Shown here piece after piece: positions 1-7,055 of a DNA stretch of 64,000 bases; the first letter of the stretch is position 1; every line of letters begins with the position of its first letter. The stretch is from Erysipelotrichaceae bacterium (GTDB lineage Bacteria; Bacillota_I; Bacilli_A; Erysipelotrichales; Erysipelotrichaceae): positions 1 through 64,000 of the forward strand of contig JAFRLM010000022.1 in NCBI GenBank assembly GCA_017431225.1, in the 5' to 3' direction. Made by a program: the position numbers and the translations under genes. A model generated the notes under the pieces. It was given only the letters and a program-made list of their open reading frames with translations. It was not told the DNA's origin and made no database searches.

Positions 1-1332
1 ATGCTGAAACGAAAAATAACAGAGCGGCTGAATAATTGGAAGACCGATCCAAATAGAAAACCATTGGTGATCAAAGGTGTGCGTCAGTGTGGTAAGACCT
101 TCACTGTTTTGGAATTTGCGCGTTCTAATTATTCACATGTGATATATATCAATTTTTATGAAAACCCGGAATACGCATCTTTGTTTTCAGGGTCTTTGAA
201 GGTTGACGATCTGATTATGTATATGTCAGCATTGCTTGGAAGAGAAGCAGTTTTTGAAGAAGGACAGACTATTATCATTTTTGACGAAATACAGCATTGC
301 CCGAACGTCAGAACCTCATTGAAATTCTTCAAAACAGATGGCCGCTTTGATGTGATTGCGACAGGATCATTGCTTGGGGTAAGTGGGCATGGAGATGAGG
401 AATTGTCGATCCCCGTCGGCTATGAAGAGATCATAGAAATGTTTCCGCTGGATTTTGAAGAGTTTCTCTGGGCAAACGGGATCAGTGAACAGGTGATCGA
501 TTTGCTGCAGAACAGCCTGGGGCAGTGCTCACCCGTACCTGAACCAATCCATAACCGGATGAGAGAACTTCTTCTGCAATACACGGTTATCGGCGGTATG
601 CCGGAAGTCGTGCAGCGCTTCATTGATACGCATCAGATCTCCCAGACACTTGTTCTGCAGAGAAATATTCTTGATGAATACAGGGATGATATGGTTAAAT
701 ACACTGTCGGAAAAGATAAATCAAAGATACGGGAATGCTTTGATTCCATTCCAAAACAGCTGGCAAAAGAAAACAAGAAGTTCCAGTATTCAGTGATTCG
801 GAAGAAGGGGACTTCTGAGATGTTTCAAGGCAGTATCAAATGGATCGAAGATGCCGGAATTATCAGAAGATGTTATAACCTGGCGTTGCCTGAACTGCCT
901 TTGGATGGTAATGCGATCCCGGAAATATTCAAAGTATATATGGCGGATACAGGGCTGTTTACAGCAATGCTGGAAGACGGAACACAGTACGATATTCTCA
1001 AAGGAAATCTGCATGGTTATAAAGGTGCAGTTTTTGAAAACCTTATGGCGGATATCCTTGGGAAGAGCGGAAGAAAACTGTACTATTTTCATAAAGATTC
1101 GGGACTGGAGATTGACTTTATCATCCGCTTTCAGAATGAAGCAGCACTACTGGAAATCAAAGCTTCAACCGGAAATGCGAAAAGTGTAAAAACAATTCTT
1201 GCACATCCCGAGAAGTATCATGTTCATTGTGCTGTAAAGCTGGGAAATGATTACAATGTGGGATATGCGAACGGGATACTGAGGCTTCCATCCTACATGG
1301 GATTTCTTCTTTGTCGTGATACCACTCATTGA
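1..1332 (+). CDS. AAA-type ATPase with C-terminal DUF4143 domain
   Basis: A 443-residue ATP-binding protein of the family annotated AAA_14/DUF4143. Walker A (GVRQCGKT) lies at residues 26-33 and Walker B (IIIFDEIQ) at 91-98. The C-terminal third carries a PD-(D/E)XK-like run (FENLMADIL, then LEIDFII, then LLEIKAS), typical of DUF4143. The role of this widespread family is unknown; nuclease or toxin-like functions have been suggested but nothing here proves one. The start at base 1 gives a normal family N-terminus, so the gene is probably whole, though its promoter lies outside the window. It looks more AT-rich than the genes further right and is followed by an AT-rich repeat-bearing gap, which fits accessory DNA. 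Family call is firm, function is not. Confidence 0.9.
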   Translation: MLKRKITERLNNWKTDPNRKPLVIKGVRQCGKTFTVLEFARSNYSHVIYINFYENPEYASLFSGSLKVDDLIMYMSALLGREAVFEEGQTIIIFDEIQHCPNVRTSLKFFKTDGRFDVIATGSLLGVSGHGDEELSIPVGYEEIIEMFPLDFEEFLWANGISEQVIDLLQNSLGQCSPVPEPIHNRMRELLLQYTVIGGMPEVVQRFIDTHQISQTLVLQRNILDEYRDDMVKYTVGKDKSKIRECFDSIPKQLAKENKKFQYSVIRKKGTSEMFQGSIKWIEDAGIIRRCYNLALPELPLDGNAIPEIFKVYMADTGLFTAMLEDGTQYDILKGNLHGYKGAVFENLMADILGKSGRKLYYFHKDSGLEIDFIIRFQNEAALLEIKASTGNAKSVKTILAHPEKYHVHCAVKLGNDYNVGYANGILRLPSYMGFLLCRDTTH

Positions 1333-1350
1333 TACCATTTTGATACCATG
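1330..1350. repeat. Tandem 11-bp direct repeat (TGATACCATTT)
   Basis: TGATACCATTT is followed at once by TGATACCATG, a period of 11 bp. The first copy contains the stop codon of the DUF4143 ATPase gene. The same TGATACCATTT recurs at 1780-1789 as part of a terminator stem. Confidence 0.6.
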
Positions 1351-1591
1351 CAGATCGTAAACGTGGTGGATGTGAGTTGAAACCGTAGATAAAAACGCAT
1401 GAAATATACGAGAACGTAAATTAATTACTGTACGTGTAAGATTGTATTATTGAGTGGGAATAAAAGCACATTTAATGGGGTAAAGAATAAAATATATAAA
1501 ATAATACCCCCATAACTTGTGAATTAAAGACACCTTAACCAAGATAGATACAAGGTTAGAATGATTAGAAAAGCAGATAGCAAAAGAAGAT

Positions 1592-1623
1592 AAATAGGGA
1601 GACAATAGTCTCCCTATTTTTCG
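1592..1623 (+). terminator. Rho-independent terminator
   Basis: A perfect 12-bp stem (1592-1603 with 1608-1619), AATA loop and T-rich tail. It ends whatever transcript crosses the gap from the left. Confidence 0.85.
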
Positions 1624-1638
1624 TTTTTCAAGGAAGTT

Positions 1639-1660
1639 TGTGGTACAATTTGTGGTACAA
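1639..1660. repeat. Tandem 12-bp direct repeat (TGTGGTACAA)
   Basis: TGTGGTACAA occurs at 1639-1648 and again at 1651-1660. Tandem sites like this can be protein-binding iterons or ends of mobile DNA, but no recombinase gene accompanies them here. Confidence 0.6.
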
Positions 1661-1774
1661 ACATTCAAAAACACGCTAAATAAGCGGAATAAAATATCGA
1701 GTACGAGTAATTATCTGAACTGCGTTGCACGAAATAACGTATTCTTTATATCCGGAAAGTATATGACCTTCACG

Positions 1775-1815
1775 AGTCTGATACCATTTGATGCGGAAAA
1801 TGGTATCAGACTTTT
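1775..1815 (+). terminator. Rho-independent terminator
   Basis: A 15-bp perfect stem (1775-1789 with 1798-1812) followed by T residues. It insulates the hydrolase operon from upstream transcription. Confidence 0.85.
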
Positions 1816-1889
1816 ATGTTCGTGCTCTGAAACAAAGTTCCTGCATATGTATCATTTTCGCTGAAACGAATGAATAATTGATGGGCTTA

Positions 1890-1905
1890 TGATACATTTG
1901 TCTCA
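1890..1905. promoter_or_regulatory. TetR-type operator upstream of the hydrolase operon
   Basis: TGATACATTTGTCTCA is an imperfect inverted repeat with arms TGATACA and TGTCTCA. It matches the two sites at 4636-4651 and 4665-4680 beside the tetR gene, so it is the likely operator by which that repressor controls the two hydrolases. Confidence 0.65.
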
Positions 1906-1927
1906 TTGAGATGCCTGGGAGGTTAGA

Positions 1928-3046
1928 ATGAGAAAGACGATGAAAACGGCGGGAATAATCGTAATAACGGCAGTGGTGGTCGCTGCTGTTGTAATAGGAG
2001 TGATCCTTGGCAAAACTGTATTTGTCAGGCATCCGGAACTGAAAGGCGAACCGGAAACCGGAAAATGGTATCGGATCACTCCGGATGAGACAAAATCGTC
2101 TGATGGAAGCGAATGGCACGGACTCATCAGAGTCGGAACCGAGAACAAAGCTGTCATATATTTCTTCGGAGGCGGCGTAAGCATCAACGGTTATACTTCC
2201 GAACACGGCAAAGAGTTTTTTGCGACAACTGCTCAGATACAGGATTTCGTTGCTTCCGGTGGGATCGGAAGCACTTCGGAAGAAAATCCTTTCCGCAATT
2301 GGACCTTCCTGGTTCTGCCATATGCCTCCGGTGATTTTCACAGCGGTACAGGCGAGTATCATTACACATCCGATGGCAAAGAGAAGACAATTTATCATAA
2401 CGGCTATAACAACTATTCTGCTTTTCTGGATGCAGCCATGCCTTATATCGGCGATCCCGATACTTTGCTGATCACCGGTTTCTCGGCAGGCGGTTTTGCG
2501 GCATCACTTCTGGCAGATGATGTGATCGACAGATTCCCTTCTGCGCAGAATATCACAGTATGTGTAGATAGTTCCCTGCTGCTCTATGAAGGGTGGCATG
2601 AGACCGCTGAAGAACTGTGGCATACGCCTTCAGTGATCGCTGACAGACTGACCGGCGATAATCTGGTACTGGACAGCCTTACGGCGCTGCACAATAAGCG
2701 CGGCGATGGTGTGAAGATCCTGTTTGACTGTTCCTATCGCGATGATACGTTACAGGAGTATCAGGCATTCATACGTACCGGAACAATGGCCAAAAGCAGA
2801 GAAAACGGAGACTTGTTCCAGAAGGATCTCGCTGAGATGGTCAAAGGACTGCAGGAGAGCATTCCCGATGTCGGTATTTATATCTGGAAATACAAAGAGG
2901 ATCCGAAAACACGCAACACACAACACACCATCATATCAAGCAATGTCTTTGATAAACTGGAGGATGATATCAGTGTTGCCGAATGGATTGACGATGCCGT
3001 AAACGGGGATGTAAAGAGCCATGGACTCTCATTGCTGGAACAATAG
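1928..3046 (+). CDS. Membrane-anchored pectin acetylesterase-like (Notum family) hydrolase
   Basis: A 372-residue alpha/beta hydrolase resembling the pectinacetylesterase/Notum family. A hydrophobic N-terminal helix at about residues 8-28 anchors it outside the membrane. The oxyanion strand reads VIYFFGGGVSINGY (about 77-89), the nucleophile elbow is GFSAGG with Ser186, an Asp in DCSYRDD (about 267-272) and His333 (NTQHTII) complete a plausible triad. Family members remove acetyl or acyl groups from polysaccharides or proteins; the substrate here is unknown. It is the first gene of a two-gene operon, 11 bases ahead of the next hydrolase, and has a TetR operator just upstream, so it is probably inducible. 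Family assignment is by motif reading and is moderately sure. Confidence 0.8.
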   Translation: MRKTMKTAGIIVITAVVVAAVVIGVILGKTVFVRHPELKGEPETGKWYRITPDETKSSDGSEWHGLIRVGTENKAVIYFFGGGVSINGYTSEHGKEFFATTAQIQDFVASGGIGSTSEENPFRNWTFLVLPYASGDFHSGTGEYHYTSDGKEKTIYHNGYNNYSAFLDAAMPYIGDPDTLLITGFSAGGFAASLLADDVIDRFPSAQNITVCVDSSLLLYEGWHETAEELWHTPSVIADRLTGDNLVLDSLTALHNKRGDGVKILFDCSYRDDTLQEYQAFIRTGTMAKSRENGDLFQKDLAEMVKGLQESIPDVGIYIWKYKEDPKTRNTQHTIISSNVFDKLEDDISVAEWIDDAVNGDVKSHGLSLLEQ

Positions 3047-3057
3047 GAAGGTGACGT

Positions 3058-4020
3058 ATGAAGAAAATGACAAAAATTCTGCTGGCGATCATCCTTGTTC
3101 TGGCGGCAGCCGGAACAGGTGCGTATTTCTATATCAAAGCGCAGTTCCCGTCCGGAAAAGATACGGATATTACGGAAGGGTATTATCAGAAGTTCCGTTC
3201 CGATGCGAAACTGGAGATGAAGTATTCCCAGCTGGGTGAATATGAGGTCGCCTATACAGAACTGCCGTCCGAAAACGGATCCATCGGCAAGATCCGTTTC
3301 TGGTATCCGGCTGAGCTCGAAAAGAACAGCGACAAATACCCTATGATCCTGGTCGTGAATGCCAGCGGAACGCCTGCAGCATCCTATGAGCCTTTCTTTG
3401 ACAGACTGGCTTCCTGGGGATTTATCGTCGTGGGAAACGAAGATCCGCAGACCGGAACCGGTGAAACGGCGTCCATCACCCTGGATCGTGTGATGGATCT
3501 CTCAAAGGATCATATCCTTTATGAACGGATCGATCGGGAAAACATGGGTATCATCGGTTATTCCCAGGGCGGAGCAGGGGCTCTGGCAGCTGTTTCGGAA
3601 TACGAAAACGGAAAGCTGTACAAGACGATCTTCACCGGCAGTGCCGCCTATCAGTTCATGGCAGGCAATTTCGGCTGGAAATATGATGCCGCAAAGATCC
3701 ATATCCCATATTTCATGACCGCAGGAACCGGGAAGTCCGATGACAAAGGCGTTGAAGATCCGACAAAAGAATACGGTGGGGTATCTCCGTTATCTGCACT
3801 CATCGAAAACTATGAGCAGGTCCCGGAAGATGTGATGAAGATCAGAGCCAGGGCTGCTGGAGCGGAACATGAAGAGATGCTGATGAGGACCGACGGCTAT
3901 ATGACTGCCTGGATGCGGTATCAGCTGCAGGGAGATGAAGAAGCGGGAAAGGCTTTCCTTGGGGAAGATGCGGAGATCCTGCATAATGCCAACTGGCAGG
4001 ATATCGAAAAGAACAGATGA
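3058..4020 (+). CDS. Membrane-anchored alpha/beta hydrolase (chlorophyllase/dienelactone hydrolase-like)
   Basis: A 320-residue protein with an N-terminal membrane helix (about 5-25) and an extracytoplasmic alpha/beta hydrolase domain. The nucleophile elbow GYSQGG puts Ser169 in place; the strand MILVVNASGT (about 96-104) and the segment GFIVVGNEDP (121-130) are typical of platelet-activating-factor acetylhydrolase or chlorophyllase-like enzymes. A His late in the chain (GAEHEEML) is a candidate third triad residue. GGAAGG-type Shine-Dalgarno sequence precedes the start. It is co-transcribed with the preceding esterase and both are followed by a bidirectional terminator. Together the pair suggests a surface-exposed ester-hydrolysing function; the substrate cannot be read from sequence. 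Confidence 0.8.
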   Translation: MKKMTKILLAIILVLAAAGTGAYFYIKAQFPSGKDTDITEGYYQKFRSDAKLEMKYSQLGEYEVAYTELPSENGSIGKIRFWYPAELEKNSDKYPMILVVNASGTPAASYEPFFDRLASWGFIVVGNEDPQTGTGETASITLDRVMDLSKDHILYERIDRENMGIIGYSQGGAGALAAVSEYENGKLYKTIFTGSAAYQFMAGNFGWKYDAAKIHIPYFMTAGTGKSDDKGVEDPTKEYGGVSPLSALIENYEQVPEDVMKIRARAAGAEHEEMLMRTDGYMTAWMRYQLQGDEEAGKAFLGEDAEILHNANWQDIEKNR

Positions 4021-4024
4021 TAAC

Positions 4025-4057
4025 AAAAAGCGAAACCGTTCACTGGTTTTGCTTTTT
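4025..4057. terminator. Bidirectional terminator between convergent genes
   Basis: Stem of AAAAAGC and AAACC (4025-4037) with GGTTT and GCTTTTT (4045-4057). A-rich on the left and T-rich on the right, so it can end both the hydrolase operon and the minus-strand tetR gene. Confidence 0.8.
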
Positions 4058-4060
4058 CTT

Positions 4061-4600
4061 TCAGAGTTCTTCGAGGGCTTTGGCTCCCCGGATCATGGCG
4101 TTGATGTTGTTTACAATGATACGGTTGAGTTCTTCCGGTGTTTCCTTCATGCCGTTGCTGAACCAAATGTCGATCCACCCGAATATTCCGTAAGCGATAT
4201 AGGCATTGCTGTATAAAACAGCCGGATCTGTACCGGGGCTGACATTCAGCTTTTTGCGGATGGCATTCAGGATCGTCGGCGACATGTTCTGTTTATAGAG
4301 AGTTTTATAAAAACTGCTGTAATTCTGGAAGTGTTCAAACAGGCTGGCAAAGAAATTGTAGATATTCGCGCCGGGATCCATATCCATTTCGTCGGCCCAT
4401 GTCAGAATGAGCGATTCCGTATACTTTTCTACGACCTCTTCTTTTGAATCGTAATTGCGGTAAAACGAAGCCCGTCCCACCTGCGCTTTTTCGCATATCT
4501 CACTGATGGAAATATCGGTGATCTTTTTCTTTTTCATAAGGCTGACCAGCGCCTTTGTGATCTGCTGTTTAACATAAGTATTCTTTTCCTGAGGATTCAT
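4061..4600 (-). CDS. TetR/AcrR family transcriptional regulator
   Basis: A 179-residue TetR-type repressor. The N-terminal helix-turn-helix is clear (TDISISEICEKAQVGRASFYRNY, about residues 24-46, split here only for reading). The C-terminal domain resembles the TetR_C_8-like ligand domain common in Bacillota. Its gene lies convergent to the hydrolase operon and divergent from the GH94 remnant. Two 16-bp inverted repeats sit directly upstream of its start and a third lies in front of the hydrolase operon, so it very probably represses itself and the hydrolases. The ligand is unknown. Confidence 0.85.
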   Translation of the reverse strand: MNPQEKNTYVKQQITKALVSLMKKKKITDISISEICEKAQVGRASFYRNYDSKEEVVEKYTESLILTWADEMDMDPGANIYNFFASLFEHFQNYSSFYKTLYKQNMSPTILNAIRKKLNVSPGTDPAVLYSNAYIAYGIFGWIDIWFSNGMKETPEELNRIIVNNINAMIRGAKALEEL

Positions 4601-4635
4601 CTGAAATAAACTCCTTTCCGGTGTCTCATTTTCTG

Positions 4636-4651
4636 TGAAACAATTGTCTCA
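4636..4651. promoter_or_regulatory. TetR-type operator (site 1 in tetR upstream region)
   Basis: TGAAACAATTGTCTCA, arms TGAAACA and TGTCTCA around a 2-bp centre. It matches the other two sites in arm sequence and in total length (16 bp). Confidence 0.65.
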
Positions 4652-4664
4652 CATCATGCTGATA

Positions 4665-4680
4665 TGATACAAATGTATCA
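4665..4680. promoter_or_regulatory. TetR-type operator (site 2 in tetR upstream region)
   Basis: TGATACAAATGTATCA is a perfect inverted repeat with 7-bp arms and a 2-bp centre. Its left edge lies 14 bp from site 1, so both sites could bind dimers and close the divergent promoter region. Confidence 0.7.
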
Positions 4681-4707
4681 GATAAAAGTCAAGCGGAGGA
4701 ATGCCTG

Positions 4708-5223
4708 ATGGAGAAAGAACTGAAAAAGACATACAAGCGCAAAAAACTGATGGACGGCGTTTATGGAAGCCCGCATCTGGCTCAACACACAGAGCTGGAT
4801 GGTTATTTCGGGAGCCTGCAAGGACAGACAAATCCGGGCAATGGACAGTGCAGCAAAAGAACTGGATACCGGTATGAGGCTGCTGCTCAATACGCCGGGT
4901 TATCCGGGCTGGCCAAGCAAAGAAGCTGCCATGGTGAACGGCTTACCGGCCGGATATTCCGAAAATGGCGGTGTCTTCTGCCAGACCAATTGCTGGGCCA
5001 TCATGGCGGAAGCTCTGCTTGGAAGAGGAGATATCGCCTGGAGATATTACAGCCAGCTGATCCCGGATATAGTGATCCGGAATTCGGCAGAACCTGCGTT
5101 TCTCAGGTGACGGGAACAGCTGCGTGGATGGATGTGGTTTCGACCCAGTATATCCTGGGGATCCGGTCGACTCAGAGAGGTATGCTGATCGATCCTTCCA
5201 TTCCTCCGAAATGGGATTCTTGA
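4708..5223 (+). pseudogene. Frameshifted 3' remnant of a GH94 glycoside phosphorylase
   Basis: The C-terminal part of a glycoside hydrolase family 94 phosphorylase is split over two frames. The frame starting at 4763 reads LNTQSWMVISGA, NTPGYPGW and GYSENGGVFCQTNCW, standard GH94 landmarks, until a stop near 5109. The frame open from 4708 to 5223 then carries VTGTAAWMDVV and LIDPSIPPKW, the family's final landmarks. The usual 20-25 residues between these blocks are missing, so there is an internal deletion plus a frameshift, and the catalytic Asp region is absent altogether. A good GGAGG site and ATG at 4708 head the remnant, just after the two TetR operators. It is not a shadow of the intact GH94 genes at 41.9-47.2 kb and looks like a different subfamily (LNTQSW type). 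Confidence 0.85.
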
Positions 5224-5255
5224 AATCAGGCCACTATTGTGTTATATTTAGCCGC

Positions 5256-5347
5256 GGTATCAGGGAGTAGCTGGTGCAAGCGCATAACACGTTCCGTCAG
5301 TACGGGATCTATCCCCGGAATTTGTTCGAAGCAGCAAGACTTTTACC
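5256..5347 (+). ncRNA. yybP-ykoY family (Mn2+) riboswitch aptamer
   Basis: The two conserved internal loops are present: GGGAGTAGC at 5263-5271 and AGCAAGAC at 5333-5340, with CGTCA at about 5295-5299 and closing pairs GGTA (5256-5259) with TACC (5344-5347). This is the established yybP-ykoY signature, which senses Mn2+. The 3' strand of the closing helix is shared with the 5' strand of the terminator that follows, so ligand binding should prevent termination and switch the downstream permease on. The class is normally found before Mn2+ exporters such as MntP, TerC/YkoY and certain P-type ATPases. Confidence 0.88.
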
Positions 5348-5377
5348 ACAACATCTGTTGTGATAAAAGTCTTTTTT
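5338..5377 (+). terminator. Riboswitch-controlled terminator
   Basis: Stem GACTTTTA (5338-5345) with TAAAAGTC (5364-5371), extended inside by ACAAC with GTTGT across an ATCT loop, followed by six T. It overlaps the last ten bases of the aptamer, giving a mutually exclusive ON/OFF switch. Confidence 0.88.
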
Positions 5378-5461
5378 GTTTATCTGGCACAAGGACTGCC
5401 GGTGCACGCCGCGCCGCGGGACCCTGCCTGAGACCACCGGAAAGATATGGGGGAGAAAGAA

Positions 5462-6730
5462 ATGAAGGTATTAGCTTTAGCTCTGTTTGCTTTGATGTAT
5501 GCCCTTATGATCGCCCTGCCGAAATACAGACCGTTTTACGCTCTGACAGTGGCGGCGATCTTCCTGATCACGGGCATACTGCCGATAAATAATCTGGCCG
5601 CGACGATCAACTGGAATGTTCTGTTGATGATCTCGGGAACGATGATCATCGTGTATTACTTTATCGATTCCCGCATGCCGAATCTTTTAGCGGATATCCT
5701 GCTCAGCAAATCGAAGAACGTCATGTGGGTAACCATAATCATGTCTCTTTTTGCCGGTGTGATCTCGGCATTCATCGATAATGTCGCTACCGTACTGATG
5801 GTCGCTCCTGTAGGAATGGCGATCTGTAAGAAACTGAATATGAACCCGGTGGGTATGATCCTTTCGATCGCGGTATCTTCGAATCTTCAGGGCGCCGCAA
5901 CGCTCGTCGGAGACACGACATCGATCATGCTGGGTGACTATGCGAACATGAACTTCATGGATTTCTTCTGGATGAACGGACGTCCCGGGATCTTCTTTGC
6001 TGTAGAGCTCGGCGCGCTGGCGACTATCCCGGTCATGATGTACCTGTTCCGTAAGGATACAGCTCCGGTCTCTTCGACCGAAAGAACGGCTGTCAGCAAC
6101 TATGTGCCGACAGTTATGCTGCTTCTGATGGTCGCGGCTCTGATCGTTGCCTCCTTTATCCCGAACACACCGTCGACGATCAACGGTATCATCTGCTGTG
6201 TTCTGGCGGTCATCACCATCGTGATCGATCTTATCCAGACGAAAAATTCCGAGAAAGCCGTCGACGCCATTAAGAATCTGGACCTTGAGACACTGGGACT
6301 CCTTACGGGATTGTTCGTCGTGATCGGAGGGCTGACAAACGTCGGCATCATCGATGACTTTGCCGCTCTGATCGTCAAATTCGGCGGCAACAATCTGTTC
6401 CTGCTGTACACGATCGTTGTCTGGGGATCTGTGCTGATCTCTGCCTTTGTCGATAATATCCCGTACGTAGCGACGATGCTGCCGGTCCTTACAGCCGTGA
6501 CCGCTACGCTGGGGATCGAGCCGTATCTTATGTACTTCGGACTGCTGTCCGGCGCGACCTTAGGCGGCAATATCACTCCGATCGGCGCATCGGCTAATAT
6601 CGCTGCTGTCGGATTGCTCAGAAAAGAAGGGCATCAGGTGTCCTTTAAAGAGTTCATGCGGATCGGTGTCCCTTACACATTGATCGCGGTAACGGTCGGT
6701 TATCTGTACTTCTGGTTCATCTGGAGATAA
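5462..6730 (+). CDS. ArsB/NhaD-like (SLC13/ion transporter superfamily) permease, candidate Mn2+ exporter
   Basis: A 422-residue integral membrane protein with about ten to twelve hydrophobic segments arranged as two similar halves. Each half has the conserved Asn/Asp-bearing re-entrant stretch: FIDNVATVLMVAP in the first and FVDNIPYVATMLP in the second, followed by GATLGGNITPIGASAN. This is the ArsB/NhaD/SLC13 architecture, used for arsenite, Na+/H+ or dicarboxylate transport. The Mn2+ riboswitch directly upstream argues that the true role is manganese (or other divalent) export; this is inference. GGGGGAG ends eight bases before the ATG at 5462, so that start is preferred over the in-frame ATG at 5447 that overlaps the ribosome site. 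Confidence 0.85.
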   Translation: MKVLALALFALMYALMIALPKYRPFYALTVAAIFLITGILPINNLAATINWNVLLMISGTMIIVYYFIDSRMPNLLADILLSKSKNVMWVTIIMSLFAGVISAFIDNVATVLMVAPVGMAICKKLNMNPVGMILSIAVSSNLQGAATLVGDTTSIMLGDYANMNFMDFFWMNGRPGIFFAVELGALATIPVMMYLFRKDTAPVSSTERTAVSNYVPTVMLLLMVAALIVASFIPNTPSTINGIICCVLAVITIVIDLIQTKNSEKAVDAIKNLDLETLGLLTGLFVVIGGLTNVGIIDDFAALIVKFGGNNLFLLYTIVVWGSVLISAFVDNIPYVATMLPVLTAVTATLGIEPYLMYFGLLSGATLGGNITPIGASANIAAVGLLRKEGHQVSFKEFMRIGVPYTLIAVTVGYLYFWFIWR

Positions 6731-6765
6731 CAGACCGCGCACATCAACTGTTTAACGATGTATAG

Positions 6766-6791
6766 AGGAAGCAGTTTCACTGCTTCCTTTT
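6766..6791 (+). terminator. Rho-independent terminator
   Basis: Stem AGGAAGCAG (6766-6774) with CTGCTTCCT (6780-6788) and a T tract; ends the permease transcript. Confidence 0.88.
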
Positions 6792-6865
6792 TGTATGCCT
6801 GAATAAGGGACAAATCGAAAACTCTGAATATTTCCATAACAAGTTAGGAATAACATCTAATAGAT

Positions 6866-6881
6866 TTAGACGGTCGTCCAA
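6866..6881. promoter_or_regulatory. TetR-like palindrome ahead of a decayed ORF
   Basis: TTAGACGGTCGTCCAA has arms TTAGAC and GTCCAA around GGTC, one mismatch from perfect. AGACxGTCGTCT-like sites are often bound by TetR-family repressors. No cognate regulator is adjacent. Confidence 0.4.
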
Positions 6882-6928
6882 TTTTCCAAAAGAAGCGGAG
6901 GACCGGCGAAGAAACGAAGGATGTATAT

Positions 6929-6988
6929 ATGAAAGACAGGATCAGGGATTCCTATAAGCTATCCAGGAATATTTACAGAGTTCTATGA
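6929..6988 (+). pseudogene. Short ORF, possibly the N-terminal stub of a lost methyltransferase gene
   Basis: ATG at 6929, preceded by a GAAGGA-like ribosome site, opens 19 codons (MKDRIRDSYKLSRNIYRVL) before TGA. The peptide resembles the first residues of a class I SAM-dependent methyltransferase type often found behind TetR sites in Bacillota (xxRIxxSYxxSxNIYxxVL). That likeness is from memory and short. The rest of the 6731-7055 gap (325 bases) has only the terminator, the palindrome and the promoter area of the asparaginase gene. Confidence 0.35.
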
Positions 6989-7055
6989 GTCTGTTTCCGG
7001 ATAGAATTTCCGGAAATAAGGTATGATTAAAGCGGAAATATGAAGAGGTGATTGT

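Larger units (their letters stand above)
1333..1927. other. AT-rich intergenic gap with tandem repeats and two terminators
   Basis: No convincing gene is seen in these 595 bases; the ORFs that exist have no Shine-Dalgarno site or recognisable protein. The stretch is visibly more AT-rich than the rest of the window. It holds two short direct repeats, two strong terminator hairpins (described separately) and a TetR-type operator at its right end. It may be a scar of past integration next to the DUF4143 ATPase gene; no integrase or tRNA is visible. Confidence 0.6.

Noticed and set aside
1-5223. Prophage or integrative element at the left end
   Set aside because: No integrase, terminase, relaxase or tRNA attachment site is visible; the signs are limited to repeats, lower GC and decayed genes.
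5401-5440. GC-rich stretch after the riboswitch terminator as a second regulatory hairpin
   Set aside because: Some pairing between CCGGTG and CACCGG is possible, but there is no T tract and no conserved loop, so no separate element is claimed.
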